Origin: Cheilinus undulatus
Taxonomy: Eukaryota; Chordata; Actinopteri; Labriformes; Labridae
Length of the DNA: 64,000 nucleotides
Assembly (NCBI RefSeq): GCF_018320785.1
Contig: NC_054865.1
Location: forward strand, 40,055,398-40,119,397
Reading direction: 5' to 3'
The position numbers were made by a program, and so were the translations under genes. Below, one piece after another: positions 27,601 to 38,988 of the stretch (position 1 is the stretch's first letter; every line of letters starts with the position of its first letter). Under the pieces are notes generated by a model that was given only the letters and a program-made list of their open reading frames with translations, was not told where the DNA came from and did not search any database.

Positions 27601-27681
27601 GTTTTGTCCTTCTTCCTCCTCGTTTTTATTGTCGCCTGCCCCGGCTGCGCCCGGGAGCTGTTTCTCCTGAACGGGAGCCAT
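12609..27681 (-). CDS. dync1li2: Cytoplasmic dynein 1 light intermediate chain 2 (13 coding exons)
   Basis: Subunit of cytoplasmic dynein 1. It binds the heavy chain through a Ras-like domain and recruits activating adaptors through its C-terminal tail. Exons, 5' to 3': 27596-27681, 26721-26794, 26256-26372, 25917-26147, 20029-20192, 17450-17543, 17152-17287, 16825-16936, 16670-16729, 16021-16065, 15785-15902, 13553-13681, 12609-12721. All junctions keep frame and total 492 codons plus stop, the human LIC2 length. The P-loop GEDGSGKT is at residues 54-61. Other landmarks are [35 protein letters not shown]-like PSGWDNEKK and [12 protein letters not shown]. The adaptor-binding helix FFNSLLSKK lies near residues 424-432. 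Features such as [19 protein letters not shown] and the C-terminus MTRKQDSMV...TENEA favour LIC2 over LIC1. Introns are GT-AG except intron 1, which uses GC. The start codon follows AAG and precedes GCT, a good Kozak context. Confidence 0.96.
13682..15784 (-). other. dync1li2: dync1li2 intron 11
   Basis: GT-AG intron between exons 11 and 12, phase 1. It contains the palindrome at about 14090-14310; the rest is AT-rich with no recognised feature. Confidence 0.75.
14090..14310. repeat. Large imperfect palindrome (MITE-like or fold-back element) in dync1li2 intron 11
   Basis: The 22-mer ATGCACCAATAAAAGCACTT plus CC at 14134-14155 has a perfect reverse complement at 14243-14264. The similarity continues on both sides: TTTGGTAG.AACTCAAGAATGT pairs with the right-hand stretch near 14215-14235, and AAATTTCT and CTGTTTTCAA pair with 14281-14315. 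The whole block of about 220 bp could fold into one long imperfect hairpin centred near 14199. Transposon family unknown. Confidence 0.75.
17544..20028 (-). other. dync1li2: dync1li2 intron 5
   Basis: GT-AG intron of about 2.5 kb, phase 0. It contains the hAT-like element at 18236-18796. At about 17700-17770 is a GACGAGACAC...CGAGATGAC motif cluster that resembles a widespread fish repeat. No other feature was recognised. Confidence 0.7.
18236..18796. mobile_element. Non-autonomous hAT-like element in dync1li2 intron 5
   Basis: The left end CAGAGGTGGAAAGTACAAG and the right end GTTACTTTCCACCCCAG are inverted repeats. The sub-terminal sequence is rich in AAGTA/TACTTT motifs, as in a very common teleost hAT family (AGTACTTGAGTAAATGTACTTAG style). 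The flanks CCATAACA and CCATGATG agree at 5 of 8 positions, the three differences being transitions, consistent with an aged 8-bp target duplication. There is no transposase in the interior. Confidence 0.7.
20193..25916 (-). other. dync1li2: dync1li2 intron 4
   Basis: The longest intron of the gene (5.7 kb, phase 1). It holds a poly(T) run at 20370-20387, the hAT-like element at 22002-23462, and a segment at about 20730-20960 that resembles one end of another fish interspersed repeat (CCTATTCGCACAGGATTACT). Nothing was recognised in 23.5-25.9 kb. Confidence 0.7.
22002..23462. mobile_element. Non-autonomous hAT-like element in dync1li2 intron 4
   Basis: Begins TAGGGCTGCAGCAATCGATT and ends AATCATTTCAGCCCTA. 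This gives inverted ends of the TAGGGCTGCAAC...AATCGATT type that is very frequent in fish. The flanks TTTAAAGC and ATCAAAAC match at 5 of 8 positions. The interior (1.46 kb) carries a short (GA)n at about 22917-22930 and only short open frames, with no hAT dimerisation or DDE domain seen. Confidence 0.6.
26256..26372 (-). other. dync1li2: dync1li2 exon 3, encodes the P-loop
   Basis: This 117-bp exon completes [19 protein letters not shown] and continues through [19 protein letters not shown]. It carries the nucleotide-binding loop and switch-I-equivalent region of the LIC G domain. The family is Ras-like but its nucleotide role is regulatory or uncertain. Lys60 and Thr61 of the P-loop are intact. 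Confidence 0.9.
26795..27595 (-). other. dync1li2: dync1li2 intron 1 with GC-AG splice sites
   Basis: Exon 1 ends CTCTG and is followed by GCAAGT. Exon 2 starts after CTTTTAG. Joining here restores the conserved W in [13 protein letters not shown] and keeps the frame. No GT in the vicinity does so. The rest of the GCAAGT donor is consensus, as is usual for GC donors. The intron is CpG-poor except near exon 1. Confidence 0.85.
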
Positions 27682-27830
27682 CTTCTCTTTCTACAACCAC
27701 AAAGGCAAGGCCCTGCTTCTTGGGCTCCACTAGCACCGCCTTCATCCAAGTAGCAGAGGGTGCGTTACATCCGTTGATAGCTACGTCCCGCCGGGAACTT
27801 GAATACACAAAATTACTGAGAATGTTAAAT
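27682..27830 (-). promoter_or_regulatory. dync1li2: dync1li2 5' UTR and promoter-proximal region
   Basis: The region upstream of the start codon is locally G+C-rich, with CpGs at CCCGCCGGGA (27787-27796). No TATA box is evident. The transcription start is probably within about 150 bases of the ATG, but its exact position cannot be read from sequence. Confidence 0.45.
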
Positions 27831-28349
27831 ATCACGGGATGATCTGCAACAACAATTTCCTAATTTTTACTAGGCTATCGAAATTAATTTCATTCCATGA
27901 CTGAGTGTATTTTTGTAAACATTTTAATATAATTTTGCTTAGTACTAGTAAAGATATTTTATTGAAAAAAAAAAAACCTCAATTGTTTTTTTAATGTCAT
28001 GTTCCTTTTGTTATAGAGTCATAAAGTCTTACTCCATTCTAAATAGCACTTAATAGCAACAGCGAACTTAATTTTGTATTTTTCTTTCTCAATATTCATT
28101 AATTCAGTGTGTCTTTCTTTGTTTTAAACATGCCTGGTTTGATCTTCATTTTTTCCTGTGTTTCAGTTCAAGAAGTAACACTGGCATATTCTACATTAAT
28201 TCATCAAAAAGTTAAATATTTTAAGATTTTCTTTTGTTGTTGTTGTTTATTAATAAGTATGTTTAATTGCTCACCAAAAGTCCCCTATCACAAAATGTTG
28301 GAATATAACAACACATCAGTCCAAAAAAAGCAGAAATGATAACCTTATG
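27831..28349. other. Intergenic AT-rich sequence; nothing recognised
   Basis: AT-rich with poly(A) and poly(T) runs. No coding signature. Confidence 0.4.
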
Positions 28350-29645
28350 GAAAATTATGCTCATTTATGCACTCAGTAATTGGTTGGAGCTCATTTTGCA
28401 CAAATTACTGCATCTATGTGACATGGCATGGAGGCAAACAGTCCGTGGCACTGCTGGGGTGTTATGAAGCACTGGATACTCTGATAAGCAGCCTTCAGCT
28501 CATCTGTATTGTTGAGTCGGGTGTCTCTTCTTTTCCTCTTGACATATGACTCTCTACGGGGTTCAAGACAGTCCAGTTGGCTGGCCAACCATGCACAGTG
28601 ATATCGTGGCTAGCAAACCAGTTTCTGGCACACTTTACTGTGGGCAGATGCCAATTCCTGCTGGAAAAGGAAATCATAATCCCCATAAATTTCTCAGCAG
28701 ACAGAAGCATGAAGTTATCTAAAATCTCCTGGTTGACAGCTGACAGTGTTTACTCTGGACTTGATAAAGCACAGTGGACCGACACCAGCAGATGATATGG
28801 CACCCAAAACCATCACTGACTTTGAAAACTGAAAACAGGACTTCAAGCTTGGAATCTGTACCTCTCTGATCTTCCTCTATAGACTGGGACCTTGAATTCC
28901 AAATGAAATGCACAATTTAGTTTCACCTGGAAACAGGACTTTGGACAACTGAGCAACAGTGCAGTTGTTTTCTCTCTTTAGCCCAGGTGAGGCATTGATG
29001 TTTCTGTGGCTTCACTCTAAAAACCAGCCCATCTGATGGACATGCCTGTGTGTGGTGAATCTTGATACACAAAGGAACAAACCCATTTCTACCCCTTAAT
29101 CTTTCCCCTTCATCTACCCCTTCCCTTGGCCCCTTGAAACAGAGTGGTAAGGGGGTAGGGGTGAAAACCTTCCCTTCAGAAATGAGAAGCCACTTGATTG
29201 CTGTTCATCATCACACATTGCCGGTAAACAGTGCATCATCAGAGGTGACGACAAAGCTTCAACCATCTCGTTCATACTATGGATCTCTGTGTTGATCTTC
29301 TCCATTTATTTATGGTCAGGGGGCTAAAGTATAATCTCTTTTCTGTCTGACCGTAGAAAATGGAATTGACCCTAAATCTTGCCTTAGTCCACTCCTTGTG
29401 AAGTTCTTTAAACAGCTTTATTTGCTTTCTTTGATACAGCATCTGAGAACATGCTGGACTTTCAGCAGTGACCCTCTGTGGCTTAGATTCCCTTTGGAGA
29501 AAGATAATGATTTTCTTTGGACAGTAGTCAAGCAAGCAGTCTTCCCCATGATTGTGGTTGTGTGTATGAACCGGAGTGAGACAATAAAGACTCAGGAAAC
29601 CTTTGCAAATTGGACTTTTACCAGCATTTAATTTTTTGAGATAGT
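28350..29645 (-). mobile_element. Tc1/mariner-superfamily transposon relic (IS630-type transposase)
   Basis: On the minus strand, 29535-29380 encodes a transposase helix-turn-helix region (KIIIFLQRESKPQRVTAES ... LFKELHKEW). The 28710-28400 part matches the end of the DDE domain (ASHDITVHGWPANWTVLNPV, then DELKAAYQSIQCFITPQQCH, ending MPCHIDAVICAK). Remembered consensus copies of this family have the same order. Several frameshifts and stops are present, the catalytic QQD-type motif is disrupted, and a foreign block interrupts the reading frame near 29083-29362. Outer ends could not be fixed because clear terminal repeats were not found. Confidence 0.75.
29083..29362. mobile_element. Putative small element nested in the transposase relic
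   Basis: The consensus transposase sequence stops near 29070 and resumes near 29368. The intervening block begins CCCATTTCTACCCCTTAATC and ends GACCGTAGAAAATGG, giving weak inverted ends (CCATTT.CTAC). The ACCCCTT-rich left part resembles a widespread fish MITE. The boundaries are approximate. Confidence 0.45.
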
Positions 29646-32600
29646 GGATATTAGATCATCATAAGGTGTAAGTCGTAATAACCATGGTTTAAAAAAAGTC
29701 TTGAAATGTTTCAATTTGTATGAGATGAATCTAGAATCTATGGAAATGTGACTATCTGAAATAAATTGCGGTAAAATGAACTTTTATGTGATGTACTTAC
29801 TTCTTTTAGATGCACCTGTATATTTAAATGTTGCTTTTCCTACCAATAATATTCTATGTTGATTTTTAAATTATTATTCATTATTCTATTTCCTCTATTC
29901 TAAACCCCAGGTTTCTACAACCCAACAGGAGCCAAGATCCACGCTTTGAATGGCACAGACATAAATGATATTTGACCATCTTTTTTCAGACCAAGCACAG
30001 TCAGCATTACACTGCTTTGAATTTATTTATTTATCTATTTAAGGTTTATTCAATAGGGACAGATACAATAAACATAGACAACTGAGAACAGGCATCCCAT
30101 GCAAGTATCATAGTGTTTTGTAGCGAATGCTAATTTGCAACACCCGTCCCTAGAAGGGCTTTTGTAAGAATAAAAAGCTGAAACAGTTGATTAAAAAGGG
30201 AAAAAATGACAGGGTACAATAAAGACAGTACAAAACACATTAAACAGTGACAATGTTACAGAAAATCAAACATGAGAGCAGCTCTGTTGCTGAAATAATC
30301 AAGATTTGGTAGCTTTCTTAAAGGTGGTGAAGTTTGTGATTTATTGTTAGACAACATGACACCTGTGAAGGTCAATTTTTGAATGGTCAGTGATTTTACA
30401 TCAGGATAGTTTGTAACTGCAGTGGACTCAGAATAAAACAGGTTGTCATTTTGAGCTTCATGAAAGCACTTTCTCTTGCAACTCATGAATGAAACAGTAA
30501 ATGAGTAGTAGGACAATGTGCTTTGAAAGGCTGTCATGGTTGCAGTCTAATAAACACATACCATGAAGGTATCCATAGATACAGTAGAACACACGTCCCT
30601 GAACAGCTTCTGTCGAATGAGCTTGAGTTGTAAAGTTTATTTTTGTTCTGATTCAGAAATGGAACACAGGGGTATCGGGAGCATCACAACCACTTGGACA
30701 CTGGTTTGTGTACTGCAGCACAATTTTCTAGATCATTGCATTTATGATAAAAGTGATACAAATGTGCTGCACAAGGACAAAACAGTCTGTGAATGAATGC
30801 GGAGCTCCTCAGGGAAAGTCCTCTAGTGCCACCATCAGTCAGTTATTTAGGTCAGTTTTATCTGTAAAGTCACCGCAAGGCTTTAGCTATGCAACATTTT
30901 ACAGCATCAATAATTGCCAACAAAATTTCTTCATGTATAATGACTGAATTTTAATTTCCTGACATTTTCCGGGAACTGTAAAAGATAATCTTATACTAAA
31001 GTGTAAAACATGAAACAATGTAAAGAAGCCATCATGAAGTTCTGCTCTAGTCCATAAAGCTTTTGACCGATAAACAATATGTTTGACTGAAATGCCACAA
31101 ATTACAAATATCATTCCAGCAAAAAGGTAAAATAAATAAATAAACAAATAAACGAGTGTCTGTAAAATCACAATCCACAGTACTGTGCAGTACTTTTAGG
31201 CATGTTTGAGTCAAAAACTAAAGGCTGTGAAGTAAGGTGTGTGATGGTGAGTAATCCCACGTGAGTGCACAAGTGGCAGAAGAAGGATGGACTCAACCCC
31301 TGTATTTCTCTGGATATCCTTGTATATTACCAGTAGAATGAGAACATAATCTGTTGAATAAATTACAAAGCCCACATCTTTAAGGCACAGTGTTTGTTGG
31401 ATGTGGTTAGTAAGTCTGGCCTGCGGTACTGCCTGGACTGGGAGTAGAGTTGCCACGAGCCCTTGGTTGTGCTGTGTATGTCAGAAAGGCCCAAAAACTG
31501 CTAGTGGTCTCCAGGGTAGTACCAAGGGGACAAAAGAGATGCTGTGGAGGTTGACCTTGTGTTGACATGTGTCGAGCTTGACTCTGGCCACCCTCCCCGT
31601 CCTCTTCAGCCCCGGGTTGTGACACATTGGGCCCCTTGATGACTCCTAAGTGACCTCCATGCTAAAACTTATGCACATGACTGTATGTATTTGTAAGCAG
31701 GAATGTGCATGGTTATCAATGAATGCATATCAAAAGTCAGTTACATCATCTAAAACTCTTTCTTTCTCAAAAATGGAATAAAATTCAATTCAGAACGAAA
31801 GGTAATAAAAGAAGCAAAAGATGCTTTGCCTTCAGTTCAACTGATTTTACTTGTTTTATAGGAGGCAGAGATGTTAAATATCTACAGGAATACCTTTTGT
31901 TGTAATGTTAACTCACTGAAAGAGAACTGCTCTAGTTTGAGTTTGAAGACAAAAAAACTTGCAAATGTTTGGTCCAAACCAAAACTAAGGACATATGTGC
32001 TTAATTAACTGAATTTTTGCCTGAATTACATGTTACACCCCATGTATCTAGAAGTCAAAAAACCTTGATTGCTCTGTTAAAATCTGGCATCCTTCCTCTG
32101 GCCAGTCAGGTTGATTAAAAAAAATCCTAGAGAAAACAGACTGTGTTGTGTTAAGTGAAAAGTGAGTCCCTAAGAGAGTTACTGTTTCATGACATGGCTT
32201 ATCAAAACCCTGAAATTCTGTGGTCGACTGATGAGCAAAAACTTAAATTCCTGTTTAAATTTGGTGTTTAGACGTACTAAATGGGACTCTAAATCCTGGA
32301 AAAAGACGACAAGATTCTTTATTTGATTAATCTTTATGCTCCTTTTCTGTTCTTTGACAATGAAAGAACTACTGTGCACTCTGAGCCTGGCTTTTCTAAA
32401 CTCTTGGTATAATGTAAGCCCACGTGGACTGGATATATGATTGTGTGTACAACAATGATAAAATTAAAACTTCTGATTTCAGAAAATACAGTCAATCCAC
32501 TGAAAAACAACAACAACAAAACATCCAGATCATAGCTCACGGTATCACTGTCTATAATAGATTTTTTTGTAACATTTTCATTCATACAAATGAACAATAC

Positions 32601-33720
32601 AGTAATGAAAAGAAACATGTCCAGTAGAGGGTGCTGTTTATCAGTCCCTACATTAAGTGGACAGAAAGAGCAAGTCCCAGCATAGTAATGGTCAACACTG
32701 CAATTCAGTGAATTTGAAATATTCAAAAAGTCTGATTAAATTATAAAAAAAATTAGAAGAAATGAAAATCTCATCATTTTATTGAACCAGTGGGAGGTTT
32801 TGACATTTTTGCAGAAAAACAGCTAGGCTATGGATTGTACTTAATGTGCAGGTGCCAAATGCTGAGTTAAAGTAATGATTTTGCTATTTACTGTTTAATC
32901 CTGCTCTCACTGACACTGCTGACATTGTCGTTGGTAAAGTTCAGCTGGCCTTTGTAAAAAAAATCCCCCCAAAAAACTGAGCCGCAATATAGCCAATTAG
33001 CTATCTGCCTTCAAAGTAAAGTATGCCATAAAAAAACTTTCCTTATTATCTTTTATGTGTTTACTGCAGCCAGTAGTCCCCAATTCGGAGGCTACATGCA
33101 GAAAAATACCCATAAAAGCTTGTGCTGAAGACTCTGCTGAGGACCTAAGATCAAGTATTGAGATAGGTCCTTGTCAGTTCATTCATGTGAGCCTCCTAAC
33201 ATTGGGGGAAGCCTCCACTTCAGTCCAGATGTCACACATTCCTGCACACAGTCTGCTCTGGCACTGAGCTACTGCCCCATTGATTGTTTTAGCTCTGAAC
33301 ACCTGTTTCTTTTTTCAGTCTTAGAGTCAGTCTAGGTCACAAGAACCAGAACTTACAGACAGATGAGCTTTCAGCATTTACATGAAAACTCACTGGGGTT
33401 TTCCAAGGCCTCCCCACTAGTGTTTCTCTTGTGTCTCTGTAGAGAGCAGTGGTTGTTTAGCTGGGATGGTGGTTAGTCTCCTGGGAGTGCATTCCTGACC
33501 TCCTGCATCATGTGAAACTCAATCCAGGCTGCCCCCTTTGTCACCGTTTAGCTCTGCTGCCAGCTGGAAAACAAACAAGATTGGTCTTTTTCTAATCTTT
33601 AACAGAGAAAAGAGATCATTGTGGCATTATTAAAGTGGGAAAATAATGGGGCAGACAGTTTTAGATTTAAATTACATGTACATTCAGTGAGATTGATGGA
33701 CATGTGTTCCGACAGACTTG
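29646..33720. other. Intergenic sequence with a possible old interspersed repeat
   Basis: A block at about 30040-30250 (GGTTTATTCAATAGGGACAG, then GAACAGGCATC...CTAATTTGCAACACCCGTCC) resembles a common fish LINE-derived repeat. I cannot name the family. The open frame at 32334-32726 (minus) is hydrophobic but matches no family and has no splice context. No gene is called here. Confidence 0.35.
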
Positions 33721-34160
33721 TGACTTGATTTTTTTTTAACCCAAATGTATTTTGTCAGACTTTATGTTTTTGGCATGGATTTAACAGTAATTATGCTTGC
33801 ATCATTCTCATTGTTCAGTTTTTATTCTACTCTATTTCTTCATATTTTTTTGTATGTTGTTGTTTTCAATTTCATTTAATTGTATGATTATTTTTTATTA
33901 TTTTATTTTGTATTTCTTTTAATTTATTTTATTCGGTTTCTGTTTTGTTTTATGAATTTAATTTTATTATTCTTTTTCATTTTTTGTATTTAATGTATAA
34001 TATTTTTTTATGTTTTATTTAGTTTTATTGATTTTACTTTATCATATTTTTAATTTATTTCATTTGTTCTATTTTCTTTATATTTAAACTTATTTTATCT
34101 ACTTTATATATTTAATTTAATTTAATTTAATTTAATTTAATTAGTTTTTTAATTATTTAC
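33721..34160. repeat. AT-rich low-complexity tract with (TTTAA)n
   Basis: About 430 bp composed of degenerate TTTATTT/TTTTAATT blocks, ending in six perfect TTTAA units at 34111-34140. It has the appearance of a decayed simple repeat. Confidence 0.85.
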
Positions 34161-35999
34161 CATGAATTAAAATCAACTCATACCAACACAGTGTCTGTGG
34201 ATGCTGTGGTGTATTATGTGCTTATACCAGGAGAGGGTGCTGACTCCTCAGTAATGCTGGCTGTCTGGTATGAACTCTGTAAACAGAAGAGATACGTGTA
34301 TTTATTTTAGATTCTTGCATGGGAAAAAACAATAATAGCAAAGTAAATACAAGCCAAAAATGGAAAGACTCCTCTCATCCATTTGGATTTATCACATCCA
34401 CAGCTTTTGAGGCAAAAGATAATTTCTAATCTTAAGATTAAGTTGAATTTGTAAGAAGTACAGTAACAAGTTAGATGTCATGTGAACAGCTGTTTGCTTT
34501 AGTTGTACCCTCAAACTGTTCTAATACATCCACATTTTTTAATTTGCATAAAAACCTCCCTTAAAACCTTTTCAACTTGGCCTGAAGCAGGACAAATTAA
34601 CCTGTTTGGCAGCTTTCCAGAGGCACAGCAGATACCAGGTTGAGTTTTGAGTGATGTAATGAGTGCATTGTACAATTGTTTTGTGAATTCTGAAGCCTTT
34701 CCCCGAGTTTCACTCAGGGTGTTTGTGAAAGTATATTCAGTACAAGACTCTTAGCTTTATTTTGAAAGAGTCTTAGCTTTCTGTTCACTATAAAGTGCTT
34801 CTTTGCCATCAGCCCTCCATGCTTAATGTACTAAAATGCTCATAATGTTGGAGAAATGTCTTTATAGTTTAACCCCATGTTATTTTCTAAACATACTGAA
34901 GCTCAGAGTCGGTGATGGTTTTCAGACTGGAGCTCACTGATAACCCTCCTGAGGTGTCATGGGACTAACTGAACTAAACACTTGGCAAACCTGGTGAAGT
35001 GCTGGCTTCTTGCTGCCTGCACATTTGACTTGTAAGGCCCAATATTAAAGCCATAATTGGGTTTGAGGATTTCTTCATGGACTGTTTGTCATTTCAGTAG
35101 ATATTTGTGTTCATTTCAAATTAAAACTTAGCAGTATGCCAGCTATCACTGCCTGGGTTTCTTAGATGAAGTTGAGAACATGTTCACCAGGTAGGGTCGG
35201 TTGTTGAATTTCATTAAGTCTCACCCTGACCACCTTTGTCCCTTTAACACATGGGAGGCAAATAGCAAAGAAGCGCAAAGCATAAGAATACTTTGCAGTG
35301 CTCAGGGTGAAAGTAAGGTCCTCTTTATCTTGACATGAAAAACAAACTTAGGCTAATAATACATTTAATGATGCATGGGAAAGTGCAGAGAGAATGTCTC
35401 TGAATGTGATTATAAACCCACATGACTTTGGAAAAACATTGATGTTGATTTATAACTAGTTTTCTGCAGCTCGAAAATAAATCACATTTTACAATCATAC
35501 AAATCCAATTTAGCAATTTCATCCCAAGTTTGCTTTATAATTTACTTAGAATGCCTTTAAAGTCGTTATGCTCCTTTAATGCATGTTTTGCATTTGATTT
35601 TCCTGCTTATCTCAGCGTAAGGGGTTGATCCTGCCTGTTATCTTGCTGAGAAACAACAACAATGAAAAAAATCATCAAGTAATGATTGTATTTCTATTGA
35701 AATGATTGTGTGTGAGCGCGTGCGCGTGCGCTGCACAAGTAGTTTCGCTGCCACAATGCCTCCCATGCATAATTGATGCTATAGTAATACTCCTCCGCAT
35801 TGCTCTTCGGCAAAGTAAAAGCAGAGTGAAAATCGACATTATACAGAGTAAAAATAAGTACCAGTCTCCTCGTGGTCGCCCACGGTCCGCAGATGTAGCC
35901 CCCCGAACAGAGCACAGAGAAATATGCGCTGAAGTGGGTGTGTGCGGGAGAGGAGGGGTTAAAGATGGGAGGGTATAGATTGCAGACGGAGCAGTAGAA
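34161..35999. other. Upstream flank of the basp1-like gene; nothing recognised
   Basis: No coding signature. A short alternating purine/pyrimidine tract (GTGTGTGAGCGCGTGCGCGT) lies at 35707-35730. G+C content rises toward 35.9-36.2 kb. Confidence 0.4.
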
Positions 36000-36210
36000 G
36001 GGGTAGGCTGGATTGTGATAGCGACAGATGTCTAGAAAACTGTGAGGGGGCACTCCTCAGTTACAACACAGTCCCCACACTGCAACCTCGCAGAGCAGGG
36101 GCGGAATCTTGCAGCTGTCACTCCAAAGGTTTACCTCCATTATCACACATCCAGCCGGAGCGTGGACTAGAAGAAGAAGAGGAACAAGTGATCACTCTCT
36201 GGAAACACAG
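36000..36210 (+). other. basp1: Probable non-coding exon 1 of the basp1-like gene (3' end at 36210)
   Basis: BASP1 genes have a non-coding first exon and the whole reading frame in exon 2. The coding exon here begins right after a polypyrimidine-AG acceptor (38979-38980), so an upstream exon is required. The best candidate end is GGAAACACAG at 36201-36210, followed by GTCGGT. It sits in a locally G+C-rich stretch. The exon start and the choice of donor are inferred, not proven. Confidence 0.4.
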
Positions 36211-38980
36211 GTCGGTCTCATTACACTCTTTATTAATTTTCCATCTGCAACATTTCTAGGATATTTGTAGGAAAAAAAGAGAAAAGTAACAATCAAGAAA
36301 GATGCCTTTGAGCTGCAGCTATTGTTCTCTCTTTTTTGCCTTTCTCTTATCATGCAAATTTGTACATTTCAAGGCTGACACTATAAAGAGGATTTTTTTT
36401 CCCCCCTTTTTCTCGTTTTAAGCAGCAGAATTTGATTTAGTGCGTCCTCTCAGGCAGGAGAGCTGGTGTGAAAGCAGGCCAAGCAATTGTAAAACCATCT
36501 AAATCTCTACTCAAAGTAGTAAAGTTGCACATCTTAGGCATTAACGCGTTATTTTGCAGAATTCTGTTGCATGCTGTGTTAGTACGACATTTTCAAACGG
36601 TTGAACAAAAAGGGCAGAGCAGCTGAGAAGCAGAAGCAGTGGGTGGGTTGAAATGGGGGATGGAGACCCCCTCTGCAGCCTTTATCACTCAAGTGTCTTT
36701 AGCCAGTGTATAGCCCAGTGTAATTCCCCCTGTATAGGAGCCCAGGCCTTTTTTTACCCTACACTTTACTATAGATTAGTACCAGTGTTTGCTGCCAAAT
36801 TTGCCCAGCCCTTTACTTTTGTCAGTGTGTAGCTGCTGGTGAGGAATTCCCAGTCTTTGTTACAGGCATCCGGCACATGCTGCCTGTTAACTTATGCCTC
36901 CTTTACCTACCTGTGTGTAAAGCTTTAATCCAGTGTACATTTAACTGCATGTATTTAGAAATCGTGCCCGTTTTCAGCTCAAATCCACCATTATTTGGTG
37001 ATAAAATTGTAGATTTTCTCCTTCGGTTGTACTTGCTTTGTCTGATTTGGAAACCAGGAGGATTCTGGCAAAATAAGAAAAAGGCAAATAAATGCTAACA
37101 GTATTAGAATAAAGTACAAATAGTTAGAAATAGGTCTAATAGTAGAACAAGGCTTGAGCTGCTGTAGCAGGTGGAATGATGAGCCTGGAGGCTCATGGAT
37201 CATGGATGGGTCATTACTGTAAATTGGTGTTGGGATGGGCAGACATTATGGCGTTAGGTGCATCCTGTTGTCGCGCTATGGACAGATCCCAGATCATTCC
37301 CAACTCTCCCTTCACACATGTAGGGTAAATGTCTTATTTAACGGTGGACATCATAGAAAGTAGTAATAGTAGAAGAAGCGAGCAGGAGAAGCACCCGTCA
37401 AACTGATATACGCTAATTCACCAATCCAGCTTCTAAATTGGTGTTATATAAATCAGCAGTGTTAGCTCAGCAGAATCCTGGCGTGAACGTGCTCCCTAAT
37501 ATTCAAACAGGTTGACTTGTCCTGGGTCAGCTGAAACACAATCAGTAAGATAAAGTTGAACTTCCAGTTCTCTTTTCTGTCACTTAGAGGAAGTTCCACT
37601 GTGTGGCAATCACTAACTCTTCCCCTACGGCCCCAGCGGTGTTTTGTCATCTGCACTGTAACATATCTTTTGGACACATTTGCTTCATTCATAGAAAATG
37701 TCAGTTTGGCTTACACAGAGTTGCTGTAAATGTATATCATGCATGTGGATGTGGCTGCCGGCTCTGGAGTTCCTCATGCTCTATGTTAAGATTTTTCTAG
37801 TACTAGCAGCTTGTCATACTAAAAAGGAAAAATAGACATATCTCTACATGACAGTGGTTGAAACGAAAGTTGTAGGCCTCTTTGGCACTGTGCCTCACAC
37901 AACATTCCTGGAAGTGTAGTCTGCAGTGTGTCTGATCTCAGTAAGGTTCCCATGCATTTACATTTGCTCCTTAGCCAAACTGTGTTTGGCAGAGTGCAGG
38001 TTCCTCGCTGAACTTCTAATTTACTTCCAGACAAAAGACTTCCCAGCATAGGAGTTTCTTATAGATGAGTCTTTTCCATTTGAAGGAACTAGTTTGAACC
38101 TATGCTGCATTTTAAAAGGTTTGACAGACCACATTCCTAACTCCGTGTTTAAAATTTAACTACCAAAATCAAATACCTGAGTAATCAGCTCTGTGCTTCT
38201 GAGGCAAAGTGGATCAGTGCATACTTTCGTTCCTCAGAACAAGACAATCCTGGGTTTTAGTTCACATGACTTTTTGCCTTTTCTTGAGCATTGTTCATGC
38301 TGTCTTGTACATTTTGGTTAGATTGAGGGAATACCACTTCCCCAATTAAAATGGATGTGTTTGTCTGAGAATTCAAGAAATGAAATACAATTCACACTCT
38401 TGTCTATATTTAATCTTTTATTGCAAAATAGATATACAGTTTAACTTGGTGGATGAGGCTCTTCTCAAAAGATGCTCCCTGGGTTAGTCAAACAGCAGGC
38501 TTTGACTTTCTTGGGCTCACATATCTAGAAACACCCATATGGATAGATACATTTATGACAATGCGTATTGAATACAATGAATTAGTTCAAAGCAATTAAT
38601 CCATAGTAACATAGATCTAAATGTGAGGGTGCAACAAGCTTTATGCTGTAAAAGAGGCGGCTGGGGTGGAGGAGGGTAAGTTTTGCCAGCAGCAGCAGTG
38701 TGGTGCATCAGCATTGATGAAACAGGGATTAGTGAGAAGTGCTTCGTATTTAAATACACCACTGTGTTGAGAGAAAGAGCTGTGATTGGCTATGGGAGCT
38801 GACAGGATCAGCTGGCCATCAGATGATGACGGTTGAGCGTATGACTACAGTGTCCTGCATGAACTAAAGCTAGGCTTCATTATGTCCCAGCACAATCCAT
38901 TTGTTTTCAGTATCAATAATTAAGATAAAACAATGTTTCATCTCTTATTCAAAGACTTGTTTTTATCCTCTTGTTCCCAG
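36211..38980 (+). other. basp1: Probable basp1 intron 1
   Basis: Runs from the proposed GTCGGT donor to the strong acceptor TTTTTATCCTCTTGTTCCCAG ending at 38980. No transposon or RNA gene was recognised in it. Confidence 0.4.
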
Positions 38981-38988
38981 GAGAGACC

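Noticed and set aside
12609..27681. Assignment of the dynein gene as dync1li1
   Set aside because: The VADMSRPWT segment, the VKKPDPN motif and the TENEA C-terminus fit LIC2 better, as do the neighbouring cmtm4 gene and the 492-residue length.
32334..32726. 130-codon hydrophobic minus-strand frame
   Set aside because: No recognisable family, no splice structure, AT-rich; probably chance.
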